The notes under the pieces: model-generated
What the model saw: the letters and a program-made list of their open reading frames with translations, nothing else
Databases searched by the model: none
What the model was told of the DNA's origin: nothing
Origin: Streptomyces sp. CB02056
GTDB taxonomy: Bacteria > Actinomycetota > Actinomycetes > Streptomycetales > Streptomycetaceae
Assembly: GCF_001905545.1 (NCBI RefSeq)
Contig: NZ_LIPD01000013.1
Coordinates: 62,001 to 126,000 of the forward strand
Length of the DNA stretch: 64,000 bases
Reading direction: 5' to 3'
Translations under genes and position numbers: made by a program
In this document: piece after piece, positions 15,904 to 24,813 of the stretch
How positions within the stretch are numbered: the first letter of the stretch is position 1
How the letters are laid out: the number at the start of each line of letters is the position of its first letter

Positions 15904-18482
15904 CCGGGGCGGGGACGGCGCTGGCCACCGTCGGCGAGCAGCGCGGGCCGGGGCCGGACGCGGAGCGCTCGGCCGAGCGCGGCACCGACCGGGCCGACCG
16001 GGCGCCGGTCACCCGGACGCCGGAGCCGCGCCCGCAGAAGGTCCGGCGGGCGGCCGGGGTGCTCGGCGCCAGGCTGCGCTCGGCGCCGCTGACGCTGGCC
16101 CTGCTGGCCGGGCTCTGGCTGCTCGGCGCGGCCACCCGCAGCCTGGGCCACGGCCCGTCGGACCGGCTGCTGGAGCGGGCCGGCATCGGCCTGTCCACGC
16201 TGGCCGAGGGCCACTGGTGGACGCCGGTCACCTCGATGTTCTGGTGCTCGGGCCGCGGCTCGTACGTGTTCACCAGCCTGCTGCTGCTCCTGGTCGGCCC
16301 GGCCGCCGAGCACCGGCTCGGGCGGCTGCGCACCCTCGCGGTGCTGGTCGGCGGGCAGGTGGTCGGCACCCTGCTGGGCACCGGGCTGGTCGCCTTCGGC
16401 TCCTCGGCGGGGGAGCAGTGGACCGCCTCGGTGGCCGACCAGATCTCGGTCGGCCCCGGCGTCGGCGTGTTCGCGCTGGCCGGGGTCCTCGGGTACCGGC
16501 TCACCGTGCTCTGGCGCCGCCGGCTGCACCTGCTGGTGCTGCTCGTCCCGCTGGTGATGACGCTGTACGTGGGCCACCTGCAGAGCGTCCAGCGGTGCGC
16601 CGCCGCGCTGGCCGGGCTCGGCCTGGGCGCGCTGGTCAGCCGGGGCCGCCCGCACCTGCGCACGCACCGCTCCTCGCACTCGGAGACCCGGGTGCTGGTG
16701 GCGCTCTGCCTGGTCGCGGCCGCCTTCGGGCCGCTGCTGGCCTCGCTGTACGACAACGCCAGCGGGCCGTTCAACACCTTCTCCGAGCTGTACTTCTCGC
16801 ACCGGCTCAGCCCGGACGAGGTGGCCGACTTCTGCGCGCAGTCGGCGCACGACTGCGCCCGGGCGCACGCCGTCGTCCGGATCTTCGACACCCCGGGCCG
16901 GATGATGGCCGCGCTGATCCCGGCGCTGCTGCTGGTGCTCGCCGAGGGGCTGCGCCGGGGGCTGCGGTTCGCCTGGCTGGTCACCGTGGCCACCGAGCTG
17001 CTCTGGGCGGCGCTGCTGTGCTGGCTCTACCTGGACGCCGGGCCGGTCAGCCGGGACGTGGTGCAGTACTTCGTCGAGGCGCTGCTGCTGCCGCTGCTGA
17101 CCACCGGGCTGCTGGTGGCCACCCGCAAGCGGTTCCTGCTGCGGCTGTCCGGCCGCTCGGTGCGCCGGCTGGCCCTGGTGCTCGGCGGCGCGGCGCTCGC
17201 CTCCGCGGCCACCTACGTGGGGGTCGGGCGGCTGGTGGCCGGGGAGTTCGAGCCGGGGGCCTCCGCCCGCCGGCTGGTCGCCGGGCTGCCCGCCCAGTTC
17301 CTGCCGCCCGCGTACAACGACCTGCTGCCGGACTACCCGATCGCGGTCGGGCCGGTGGCGCGCTTCCTGGAGACGTACTGCGGGCTGGCGTTCTGGGCGG
17401 TCGCGCTGGCCGTGCTGCTGTCGGTCTTCCGCCGGCCGGTGCTGCACACCGACGCGGCGGCGGCCGCCCGCGCGCGGGCGCTGCTGGCCGAGCACGGCGG
17501 CGGGACGCTCTCGTTCATCGCCACCTGGGACGGCAACCACTACTGGTTCGACGAGGGCGGCCGGGCGGCCGTCGCCTACCGGGTGGTGGGCACCGTCGCG
17601 CTGACCACCGGCGACCCGTTCGGCGCGCCGGAGGACCGGGCCCGGGCGGTGGCCGGCTTCGCCCGGTACTGCGACGCGCGCGGCTGGACGCCGTGCTTCT
17701 ACAGCGTCTGCGGCGAGACCAGGGCCGCCACCGCGCAGCTCGGCTGGCGCTCGGTGCAGGTCGCCGAGGACACCGTGGTGCCGCTGCCCGAGCTGGCCTT
17801 CACCGGCCGCAAGTGGCAGGACATCCGCACCGCCCTCAACAAGGCCGGCAAGCAGGGCATCTCCGCGGAGTGGTGGGCGTACCACGAGGCGCCGCTCGCG
17901 CTGCGGGAGCAGATTCGGGCGATCTCCGAGGAGTGGGTCTCCGAGAAGGGCCTGCCGGAGATGGGCTTCACGCTCGGCGGGCTGGAGGAGCTGGACGACC
18001 CGGACGTGCGGGTGCTGATCGCGGTGGACGAGCAGCGGGTGGTGCACGGGCTGACCAGCTGGATGCCGGTGTACGAGAACGGCGTGCCGGTCGGCTGGAC
18101 GCTGGACTTCATGCGCCGGCGCTCGGACGGCTTCCGCGGCGTCAGCGAGTTCCTGATCGCCTCGGCGGCGCTCGGCTTCAAGGAGGAGGGCGCGCGCTTC
18201 CTGTCGCTGTCGGGCGCGCCGCTGGCCCGGACCGGGCAGGACGAGGAGCCCACCGGCCTGCAGCGGATGCTGGACTGGATGGGCAAGGTGCTGGAGCCGG
18301 TGTACGGCTTCCGCTCGCTGCTGGCGTTCAAGGCGAAGTTCCAGCCGGAGTACCGGCCGATGTACATGGCGTACCCCGACCCGGCCGCACTGCCCGGCAT
18401 CACCAGGGCGATCGGCAAGGCGTACCTGCCGCACCTGACGGCGGCCCAGGGCGTCCGGCTGATGCGCAAGCTCTCGGGCTGA
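15900..18482 (+). CDS. MprF-like membrane protein with phosphatidylglycerol lysyltransferase (DUF2156) domain
   Basis: An 860-residue fusion. The N-terminal half has about a dozen hydrophobic helices; the first part (residues 60-240) resembles a rhomboid-type fold with an APAAEHR-like RLG loop, and the rest is a flippase-like bundle. The C-terminal 350 residues are an LPG-synthase domain (SFIATWDGNHYWF, VALTTGDPFGAPEDR, FMRRRSDGFRGVSEFLIA). MprF enzymes move an amino acid from aminoacyl-tRNA to phosphatidylglycerol and flip it, raising resistance to cationic peptides. GTG at 15900 overlaps the esterase stop. Confidence 0.85.
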   Translation: MTGAGTALATVGEQRGPGPDAERSAERGTDRADRAPVTRTPEPRPQKVRRAAGVLGARLRSAPLTLALLAGLWLLGAATRSLGHGPSDRLLERAGIGLSTLAEGHWWTPVTSMFWCSGRGSYVFTSLLLLLVGPAAEHRLGRLRTLAVLVGGQVVGTLLGTGLVAFGSSAGEQWTASVADQISVGPGVGVFALAGVLGYRLTVLWRRRLHLLVLLVPLVMTLYVGHLQSVQRCAAALAGLGLGALVSRGRPHLRTHRSSHSETRVLVALCLVAAAFGPLLASLYDNASGPFNTFSELYFSHRLSPDEVADFCAQSAHDCARAHAVVRIFDTPGRMMAALIPALLLVLAEGLRRGLRFAWLVTVATELLWAALLCWLYLDAGPVSRDVVQYFVEALLLPLLTTGLLVATRKRFLLRLSGRSVRRLALVLGGAALASAATYVGVGRLVAGEFEPGASARRLVAGLPAQFLPPAYNDLLPDYPIAVGPVARFLETYCGLAFWAVALAVLLSVFRRPVLHTDAAAAARARALLAEHGGGTLSFIATWDGNHYWFDEGGRAAVAYRVVGTVALTTGDPFGAPEDRARAVAGFARYCDARGWTPCFYSVCGETRAATAQLGWRSVQVAEDTVVPLPELAFTGRKWQDIRTALNKAGKQGISAEWWAYHEAPLALREQIRAISEEWVSEKGLPEMGFTLGGLEELDDPDVRVLIAVDEQRVVHGLTSWMPVYENGVPVGWTLDFMRRRSDGFRGVSEFLIASAALGFKEEGARFLSLSGAPLARTGQDEEPTGLQRMLDWMGKVLEPVYGFRSLLAFKAKFQPEYRPMYMAYPDPAALPGITRAIGKAYLPHLTAAQGVRLMRKLSG

Positions 18483-18598
18483 CCCGCCCCTGGGGGCGCG
18501 ACCGTACGGGCTTCCCGGGCCCCGGACCCGGGTCGCCGCGCGACGGACGCGGACGGACGGTTCACCACGCGGGCGGGCGCGTCACGGCCCGGAAGCAC

Positions 18599-18626
18599 GG
18601 GGGCGCTCCCGCGGGCCGGCGCCCCC
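18599..18626. terminator. Terminator between MprF-like and SsgA-like genes
   Basis: GGGGGCGC (18599-18606) pairs with GCGCCCCC (18619-18626) between two convergent genes, just before the stop of the minus-strand gene. Confidence 0.75.
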
Positions 18627-18627
18627 G

Positions 18628-19053
18628 TCAGCCGAGCAGCTGGGCGAGCGCGCGGTCGGCGTCCAGGTGCAGGTGCTCCTCGCCCTCCGGGACGACCAGC
18701 CGGCTGCGCCACAGGAAGCGGCGCAGGTCGGCGGCGTCGAACTGGAGCAGCGCGGTGCCCTCGGGCGCCCGCAGCTCGACCATGGTGCGCCGGCCGACCG
18801 CGGGCCGGACGTGGACGTCCCCGGCGCCGGACGGCAGCTCCAGACCGGCCGAGAGCAGCTGGCGCGCGAAGACCCAGACGATGTCCTCGGAGCCCCGGCG
18901 CTCGGCCGGGTCGTCCAGCGAGAACTCGGCGGGGAAGGCCATCCGGACGGCCAGCGGGTCCTCCGGCAGGTAGGAGAGCCCCACCCGCAGCCGGACGGAG
19001 CGGTGGGAGGAGAGGATCAGGCGGGCCTGGACGGTCTCTTCGACGGTGCGCAC
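18628..19053 (-). CDS. SsgA-like sporulation/cell-division regulator
   Basis: A 141-residue member of the SsgA-like family found only in sporulating actinomycetes, whose members steer septum placement and spore-wall maturation. Family marks are LRVGLSYLPEDPLAVRMAFP near residue 25, VWVFARQLLSAGLELPSGAGDVHVRP in the centre, and LRFDAADLRRFL-like and HLHLDADRALAQLLG at the end. The protein is closer to the SsgD/SsgG branch than to SsgA or SsgB by eye, which is a weak call. ATG at 19053. A Crp-type site lies 120 bp upstream, shared with the divergent helicase gene. Confidence 0.9.
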   Translation of the reverse strand: MRTVEETVQARLILSSHRSVRLRVGLSYLPEDPLAVRMAFPAEFSLDDPAERRGSEDIVWVFARQLLSAGLELPSGAGDVHVRPAVGRRTMVELRAPEGTALLQFDAADLRRFLWRSRLVVPEGEEHLHLDADRALAQLLG

Positions 19054-19171
19054 GGGCGGGGTCCCTTCGGTTCGGTGCGAGGCTGCGTGACAGCAGTGAG
19101 GGTTGCTGCGGCCTCACCCTGGTGAGAGTCCCGGGACCGGTGGTGCTTACCGGGTTCCACGAGGCAATCGG

Positions 19172-19187
19172 TGTGATCCGGGTCACA
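19172..19187. promoter_or_regulatory. Crp-type operator between SsgA-like and helicase genes
   Basis: TGTGATCCGGGTCACA is a perfect TGTGA-N6-TCACA palindrome and also fits the Streptomyces Crp pattern GTG-N6-GNCAC. It lies between divergent genes, 119 bp from the SsgA-like start and 155 bp from the helicase start, so it could act on either. Confidence 0.65.
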
Positions 19188-19341
19188 TCGATTTCCGGCC
19201 GCGCGGGCCCGGCGCGGAGCGCCGCCTGGAGGCCCGAACGGCGCCGGACCCGGTACGCTGGGCGGGTTGTCCGATTGCCGCCCGACCGCGGGGTGAGGCC
19301 GCAAAACCGCCTCTGACCTGCGATGATCCCCCTCGGAGACC

Positions 19342-21198
19342 GTGAGTACTGCCGCCGCCTCCTCGATGCCGCTGTTCTCCGACGTACCGGAGCCGCAGGC
19401 GCCCGTCCGATCCGTCGGCCACGCCGCGCCCGCCGGTTCGCACCACCTCTCCCCGGCCTTCCCCGGCCGCGCCCCCTGGGGCACCGCCGGCAAGCTGCGG
19501 GCCTGGCAGCAGGGCGCGCTGGACAAGTACATCGAGACCCAGCCGCGCGACTTCCTCGCGGTCGCCACCCCGGGCGCAGGCAAGACCACCTTCGCGCTCA
19601 CCCTGGCCTCGTACCTGCTGCACAACCACCTGGTGCAGCAGGTGACGGTCGTCGCACCGACCGAGCACCTGAAGAAGCAGTGGGCCGAGGCCGCCGCGCG
19701 GATAGGCATCCGGCTGGACCCGGCGTACTCCTCCGGGCCGCTCTCCCGGGACTACCACGGCATCGTGGTCACCTACGCGGGCGTCGGGGTCAACCCGATG
19801 CTGCACCGCAACCGGACCGAGGCCCGCAAGACCCTCGTGATCATGGACGAGATCCACCACGCCGGTGACTCCAAGTCCTGGGGCGAGGCCTGCTTCGAGG
19901 CCTTCGAACCGGCCACCCGCCGGCTGGCGCTGACCGGTACGCCGTTCCGCTCCGACACCAACCCGATCCCGTTCGTGGCCTACGACGCGGGCAGCGACGG
20001 CATCCGCAAGTCCATCGCCGACTACACCTACGGCTACGGGCACGCGCTCGCCGACCACGTCGTCCGCCCGGTGATCTTCCTCAGCTACAGCGGCAACATG
20101 CGCTGGCGCACCAAGTCCGGCGACGAGCTGGAGGCCCGGCTCGGCGAGCCGATGACCAAGGACCTGATCGCCCAGGCCTGGCGCACCGCGCTGTCCCCGC
20201 AGGGCGAGTGGATCCCCTCCGTCCTCCAGGCCGCCGACCGGCGCCTCACCGAGGTCCGCAAGGCGATCCCGGACGCCGGCGGACTGGTCATCGCCACCGA
20301 CCAGAACGTGGCCCGCGCCTACGCCAAGATGCTGCGCGAGATCAGCGGCGAGAAGGTCACCCTGGTCCTCTCCGACGAGACCGAGGCCTCCAAGCGGATC
20401 TCCGACTACGCGGAGGGGACCTCGCGCTGGATGGTCGCCGTCCGCATGGTGTCCGAGGGCGTCGACGTGCCCCGGCTGTGCGTCGGGGTCTACGCCACCT
20501 CGATCTCCACCCCGCTGTTCTTCGCCCAGGCCGTCGGCCGCTTCGTGCGCGCCCGCAAGCGCGGCGAGACGGCCTCGGTGTTCCTGCCGACCATCCCGAT
20601 GCTGCTGGGCTTCGCCAACGAGATGGAGCTCCAGCGCGACCACGTGCTGGACCGGCCGAAGAAGGAGGGCGACGGCCTCTTCGACGAGGAGGACCGGCTG
20701 CTCGCCGAGGCCGAGCGGGCCAACGACGGGCCGGACGGCGCGGGCGGCGACGAGTTCTCCTACGAGGCGCTGGGCTCCGAGGCGGTCTTCGACCGGGTCC
20801 TGTACAACGCCATGGAGTTCGGCATGCAGGCCCACCCGGGGAGCGAGGAGGAGGAGGACTACCTCGGCATCCCGGGCCTGCTGGAGCCGGACCAGGTGCA
20901 GATGCTGCTCCAGAAGCGCCAGCACCGGCAGATCCAGCGCAGCAAGACCAAGCCCGCCGAGGAGGCCGACCTGCTGGAGCTGCCGGCCGAGCAGCGGCCG
21001 GTGGTCACCCACCAGGAGCTGCGGGAGCTGCGCAAGGAGCTGAACGCGCTGGTGGCCGCCTGGCACCACCGCACCAACCAGCCGCACGGCACCATCCACA
21101 ACGAGCTGCGCCGCCAGTGCGGCGGGCCGCTCACCGCGCAGGCCACCGCCAACCAGCTCAAGGCGCGGATCGTGAAGATCCGGGAGTGGGCCAACTAG
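19342..21198 (+). CDS. DEAD/DEAH-box superfamily 2 helicase
   Basis: A 618-residue ATP-dependent helicase. Walker A ATPGAGKTT is at residues 75-83, motif II DEIHH at 169-173, motif III LALTGTPFRSD follows, and motifs V/VI appear as VSEGVDVPR and QAVGRFVRARKR. The arrangement matches the ComF-like/RadD-type SF2 helicases that streptomycetes keep at this locus. The C-terminal 200 residues are acidic then basic, with no clear domain. GTG at 19342 follows CTCGGAGACC. The nucleic-acid substrate is not known. A Crp-type site is upstream. Confidence 0.9.
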   Translation: MSTAAASSMPLFSDVPEPQAPVRSVGHAAPAGSHHLSPAFPGRAPWGTAGKLRAWQQGALDKYIETQPRDFLAVATPGAGKTTFALTLASYLLHNHLVQQVTVVAPTEHLKKQWAEAAARIGIRLDPAYSSGPLSRDYHGIVVTYAGVGVNPMLHRNRTEARKTLVIMDEIHHAGDSKSWGEACFEAFEPATRRLALTGTPFRSDTNPIPFVAYDAGSDGIRKSIADYTYGYGHALADHVVRPVIFLSYSGNMRWRTKSGDELEARLGEPMTKDLIAQAWRTALSPQGEWIPSVLQAADRRLTEVRKAIPDAGGLVIATDQNVARAYAKMLREISGEKVTLVLSDETEASKRISDYAEGTSRWMVAVRMVSEGVDVPRLCVGVYATSISTPLFFAQAVGRFVRARKRGETASVFLPTIPMLLGFANEMELQRDHVLDRPKKEGDGLFDEEDRLLAEAERANDGPDGAGGDEFSYEALGSEAVFDRVLYNAMEFGMQAHPGSEEEEDYLGIPGLLEPDQVQMLLQKRQHRQIQRSKTKPAEEADLLELPAEQRPVVTHQELRELRKELNALVAAWHHRTNQPHGTIHNELRRQCGGPLTAQATANQLKARIVKIREWAN

Positions 21199-21565
21199 TC
21201 CGGGCGGCGGCCGGCCGGGGGCGGCCGGCGGAGGGGCTTCGAAGGGCGGCGCGTCCGGTCATCGGACCGGGGGCGCGTCCGGAGCCCGACGCACCCGGCG
21301 AATCGCGGGGGTTCGTCCCGAATTCGAGGCGCTGTTGGAGTTGATCACGCCCGAATTTTGGACAACCACTTCCGTCGCGTCATTTCCTTCACTACCTTTC
21401 CCCCACGCTCTTCCGTCGGGCAACCCCCGCGGGACGGCGTCGCAGGGCCGTGCGCGTCAACGACGACGCCGTACGGCCCGAGCGCGGCCACCCCCACCTG
21501 CGCGCGACACCGACCTTGGAACGGCGCCGCCCGCCCCGCGAGCGCCGCGGAAAGGATTGCCCGTC
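21199..21565. other. Intergenic region with terminator after helicase gene
   Basis: A hairpin CCGGCCG (21211-21217) with CGGCCGG (21222-21228) just after the helicase stop is a likely terminator. The remaining 330 bases hold an AT-richer patch at 21350-21400, probably promoter sequence for the IclR gene. No gene or named operator is seen. Confidence 0.5.
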
Positions 21566-22216
21566 GTGACAGCCGAGACCTCCCAGACCCTGGACCGCGG
21601 CGTCCGGGTCCTCAAGCTCCTCGCCGACTCCGAGCGCGGGCTCACCGTGACCGAGCTGGCCGCCCGGCTGGCCGTCAACCGGACCGTGGTCTACCGGCTG
21701 CTGGCCACCCTGGAGCAGCACGGCCTGGTCCGCCGGGACATCGGCGGGCGCGCCCGGGTCGGCCTCGGCGTGCTGCGCCTCGCGCACCGGGTGCACCCGC
21801 TGCTGCGCGAGGCCGCGCTGCCGGCCCTGCGCAGCCTCGCCGAGGACCTCGGCGCCACCGCCCACCTGACCCTGGTGGACGGCAACGAGGCGCTGGCCGT
21901 CGCCGTGGTCGAGCCCAGCTGGACCGACTTCCACGTCGCCTACCGGACCGGCCTGCGCCACCCGCTCACCGAGAGCGCGGCCGGCCGGGCGATCCTGGAG
22001 GCGCGCACCTTCCCCAGCCAGCGCCGGCCCGAGCAGGGCTTCGTCATCACCCGGGCGGAGGAGCAGTCCGGGGCGAGCGGGGCCGCCGCCGCGCTGGTCG
22101 GACTGAGCGGCATCGAGGGCAGCGTCGGCGTGGTGATGCTGAACGGCATGGTGCCCGAGCGGGTCGGCCCCCGGGTGGTGGAGGCGGCGACCGAGGTGGC
22201 CGACGCCCTGAGGTAG
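21566..22216 (+). CDS. IclR family transcriptional regulator
   Basis: A 216-residue regulator with an N-terminal winged helix (TLDRGVRVLKLLADSERGLTV, then LAVNRTVVYRLLATLEQHGLV) and an IclR effector domain (RTGLRHPLTESAAGRAIL). It is slightly short for the family (about 250), mainly at the C-terminal end. GTG at 21566 with GGAAAGGA upstream is chosen. ATG-like starts up to 21335 would add an unrelated arginine-rich leader. The next gene, a Lon-like protease, starts 38 bp later and may be cotranscribed. The effector is unknown. Confidence 0.88.
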   Translation: MTAETSQTLDRGVRVLKLLADSERGLTVTELAARLAVNRTVVYRLLATLEQHGLVRRDIGGRARVGLGVLRLAHRVHPLLREAALPALRSLAEDLGATAHLTLVDGNEALAVAVVEPSWTDFHVAYRTGLRHPLTESAAGRAILEARTFPSQRRPEQGFVITRAEEQSGASGAAAALVGLSGIEGSVGVVMLNGMVPERVGPRVVEAATEVADALR

Positions 22217-22254
22217 CGCCCGCACCCGGTGTCGGGTGTGTTTGGATTCCCCTT

Positions 22255-23061
22255 GTGTCCGACACCAAGCTCTCCAAGGCCCTCACCTCCCCGCGGACCC
22301 GCGCGCTCACGCTGTGCGGGGTGCTGGTCGCCGCGCTGTTCGGGGTGGCCGCCTTCGTCCCGCTGCCGTACACGATCACCTGGCCGGGCCTGACCGCGGA
22401 CACCCTGGGCTCGTACGAGGACAAGCCGGTCCTCACGATCACGGGCGCGCCGCTGCGCACCACCGAGGGCGAGCTGCGGATGGTCACCATCACGGCGACC
22501 AACCCGGGGCAGAAGAACACCTTCTGGCGCTCGATGCAGGCCTGGTTCGACCCGAAGGAGGCCGTGCGCCCGACCGAGACGGTCTACCCGGAGAGCAACC
22601 CGGTGAAGGCCGACGAGGCGACCGCCGCGCAGATGGCCGAGTCCCAGGACGCCGCCACCGCGGCCGCGCTGAACTACCTCCGCCTGTCGCCGGACCAGGT
22701 GAAGGTCAAGGTCGACCTGGGCGCGGTCGGCGGCCCGAGCGCCGGCCAGATGCTGGCGCTGGGCATCGTCGACAAGCTGGCCGGCGACGGCAAGGGCGGC
22801 GACCTCACCGGCGGGCTCACCGTGGCCGGCACCGGCACCATCGAGGCGGACGGCACCGTCGGCCCGGTCGGCGGCGTCCCCCTGAAGACGCAGGCGGCGG
22901 CCCGGGACGGCGCGACGGTGTTCCTGCTGCCCAAGGACGAGTGCTCGGACGCCAAGGTGAACACCCCGAAGTCGCTGCGGCTGGTGCCGGTCGGCACCCT
23001 CGGCGAGGCGGTCTCCGCCCTGGAGGCGCTGAAGAGCGGCGGCAGCGTCCCGTCCTGCTGA
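22255..23061 (+). CDS. Membrane-anchored Lon-like serine protease (S16 family)
   Basis: A 268-residue protein with one N-terminal membrane helix (about 18-38), an extracytoplasmic linker domain and a C-terminal Lon-type proteolytic domain. The Ser-Lys dyad is visible: Ser162 in GGPSAGQMLAL and Lys211 in VGGVPLKTQAAARDGA. Most actinobacterial relatives (YlbL type) carry a PDZ domain between helix and protease. None is recognisable here and the protein is about 80 residues shorter. GTG at 22255 (VSDTKLSK) is the only start consistent with the membrane segment. Confidence 0.85.
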   Translation: MSDTKLSKALTSPRTRALTLCGVLVAALFGVAAFVPLPYTITWPGLTADTLGSYEDKPVLTITGAPLRTTEGELRMVTITATNPGQKNTFWRSMQAWFDPKEAVRPTETVYPESNPVKADEATAAQMAESQDAATAAALNYLRLSPDQVKVKVDLGAVGGPSAGQMLALGIVDKLAGDGKGGDLTGGLTVAGTGTIEADGTVGPVGGVPLKTQAAARDGATVFLLPKDECSDAKVNTPKSLRLVPVGTLGEAVSALEALKSGGSVPSC

Positions 23062-23134
23062 CCTCCGGCCGGCCTCGTGCGGGCCTCCGGCCGGCCGGGC
23101 GTCCCCCCGCACGGGGTCGGCCCGGCCCGCGTGG

Positions 23135-23905
23135 TCAGATTCCGAAGGCCACCGCGGCGAAGTCCTCGCCGAGCCGGGTGCGCAGCTCGGCGGCGATCCC
23201 GGCCAGCCGGTGGGCCTGGGCCATCGGCAGGGAGACCGAGATCGCGCCGATGCCGTTGCCCGCGACGATCGGCACCGCCGCACCCGCCGAGCCGAGCGCG
23301 TACTCCTGGAACTGGGTGATCGGGACGGCCCGCCGCGGGCCCTGGCGGGGCAGCAGCGGCAGGCAGGCCGGGTCCCGCAGGGTGTACGGGGTGAACGGCA
23401 CCATCGGGTAGCGGGCCAGGTGGGCCCGGCGCTCCTCGGCGGTCATCAGGGCGAGCAGGGTCTTCCCGGCCGCGTGGGCGTGGGCGCCGACCCGCCAGCT
23501 GTGCCGGTCGATCAGCGGCGCGCCGGGGGCCTCGGCGGCCTCGATCAGCTCCACCTCGCCGTGCCGGTACCAGGTGAAGTAGACGGCGGCGGACAGCTCG
23601 TCGGCGAGCAGGCCCAGCAGGGCCCTGAGCCGGGCCCGGTCGGTGGCCGGGCCGTCGTCCCGGACCAGCCCGGTGACGGCGGGGCCGGTCAGGTAGCGGC
23701 CGCTGTGGCGCTCCAGGTAGTGGTCGTGCACCAGGGTGCGCAGCAGGTGGTAGGCGGTGCCCAGGGCGAGGTCGGTGTCCCGGGCGAGCTGCTTGGCGGT
23801 GGCGCCCTTGGGGTAGCGGGCGGCCGCCGCCAGCAGGCGCAGGGCCCGCTGGGCGGAGGCGATGAGGGTGGGGGCGGTACCGTCGGCCGCGACGGCGTTC
23901 GTCAT
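23135..23905 (-). CDS. IclR family transcriptional regulator
   Basis: A 256-residue IclR-type repressor or activator. The winged-helix region reads SAQRALRLLAAAARYPKGATA and DLALGTAYHLLRTLVHDHYLE, and the effector domain shows HAHAAGKTLLALMT and GAAVPIVAGNGIGAISVSLP. Start ATG at 23905. The longer in-frame frame up to 24760 overlaps the Lrp gene. It lies beside an Lrp regulator and the remnant of an HPPD gene, a neighbourhood tied to aromatic amino-acid breakdown in streptomycetes. An AT-rich palindrome upstream may be its own operator. Confidence 0.9.
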   Translation of the reverse strand: MTNAVAADGTAPTLIASAQRALRLLAAAARYPKGATAKQLARDTDLALGTAYHLLRTLVHDHYLERHSGRYLTGPAVTGLVRDDGPATDRARLRALLGLLADELSAAVYFTWYRHGEVELIEAAEAPGAPLIDRHSWRVGAHAHAAGKTLLALMTAEERRAHLARYPMVPFTPYTLRDPACLPLLPRQGPRRAVPITQFQEYALGSAGAAVPIVAGNGIGAISVSLPMAQAHRLAGIAAELRTRLGEDFAAVAFGI

Positions 23906-23970
23906 GCGGGGGCCGACCAGGGGGAGGGCGCGGCCGCCACGGGTATCAGCGGGCCGGAGAGCGGCGCCAG

Positions 23971-23997
23971 GATTTGTAGAACGTTCATACATAAATC
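23971..23997. promoter_or_regulatory. Palindromic operator candidate upstream of the IclR gene
   Basis: A 27-bp imperfect palindrome runs from GATTTGTAG to CATAAATC around the perfect core GAACGTTC. It is strikingly AT-rich for this genome and sits 66 bp upstream of the IclR start, a usual autoregulation position. Confidence 0.5.
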
Positions 23998-24057
23998 TTG
24001 CGGCCCCCGACGCCTCCTGCCTATGCCGAATCGGCGCGTGGCGTGGCGCGGACCCTC

Positions 24058-24540
24058 CTACTCGGCGGCGGCCTGGTCCACCAGCGGCAGGATCCGGTAC
24101 GGCACCGGGTTCTCCAGCACGATCGCGGTGGACGAGCGGACGATCCCGTCGAAGCCCAGCACCCGGTCGATCACCCGCTGCAGATCGGCGTTGGACCGGG
24201 CCACGATCCGCACCAGCATGTCCCCGATCCCGGTGATGGTGTGCAGCTCCAGCACCTCCGGCACGCTCGCCAGGTGCGCCCGCACGTCCGCGCCCTGCCC
24301 CTGGGAGATCTCCAGGGTGGCGAAGGCCGTCACCGGGTAGCCGATCGCCGCCGGGTCCACCTCCGGGCCGAAGCCGCCGATCACGCCCTTGGCCTGGAGC
24401 CGGTCCAGCCGGGCCTGGACGGTGCCCCGGGCGACCTGCAGCCGGCGCGAGCACTCCAGCACCCCGATCCGGGGCTCCTCGGCGAGCAGCCGGATCAGCC
24501 GGCCGTCCAGCGGGTCGATCGTGTCGTTCGTACTGCCCAC
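24058..24540 (-). CDS. Lrp/AsnC family transcriptional regulator
   Basis: A 160-residue feast/famine regulator. The N-terminal HTH reads DPLDGRLIRLLAEEPRIGVLE, then RRLQVARGTVQARLDRLQAKGVI. The C-terminal RAM domain has GYPVTAFATLEIS, ITGIGDMLVRIVARS and SSTAIVLENPV. GTG at 24540 is chosen, giving VGSTNDTIDPLD. It is divergent from the truncated HPPD gene, matching the conserved Lrp-hppD pair of streptomycetes, where the regulator controls tyrosine catabolism. Amino-acid sensing is inferred from the family. Confidence 0.9.
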   Translation of the reverse strand: MGSTNDTIDPLDGRLIRLLAEEPRIGVLECSRRLQVARGTVQARLDRLQAKGVIGGFGPEVDPAAIGYPVTAFATLEISQGQGADVRAHLASVPEVLELHTITGIGDMLVRIVARSNADLQRVIDRVLGFDGIVRSSTAIVLENPVPYRILPLVDQAAAE

Positions 24541-24813
24541 GATGGAATTCCCTTGAGGGGCAGTGGAGTTGGGGGAGCCGGGGGAGCTCGGCGAGTGGGC
24601 GGGGGGCATTCGCGGCACCGTCCTGTGGTGGGCATTCTGTACAGCGGCGCGGCCGATTCTCCCGCTCCGGGGCACAGCTTGACCAGGAGGAAACGGAACA
24701 GTTGCGCGCGGGTCGGCCCGGCGACACCCTCCAGCCACACCCCCGTGCGCAGGGCCCCACCCCCGGTGCCGGGGGCGGCCACGATGGTCCGTACGCCTAC
24801 CGGGAGGGCAGTC

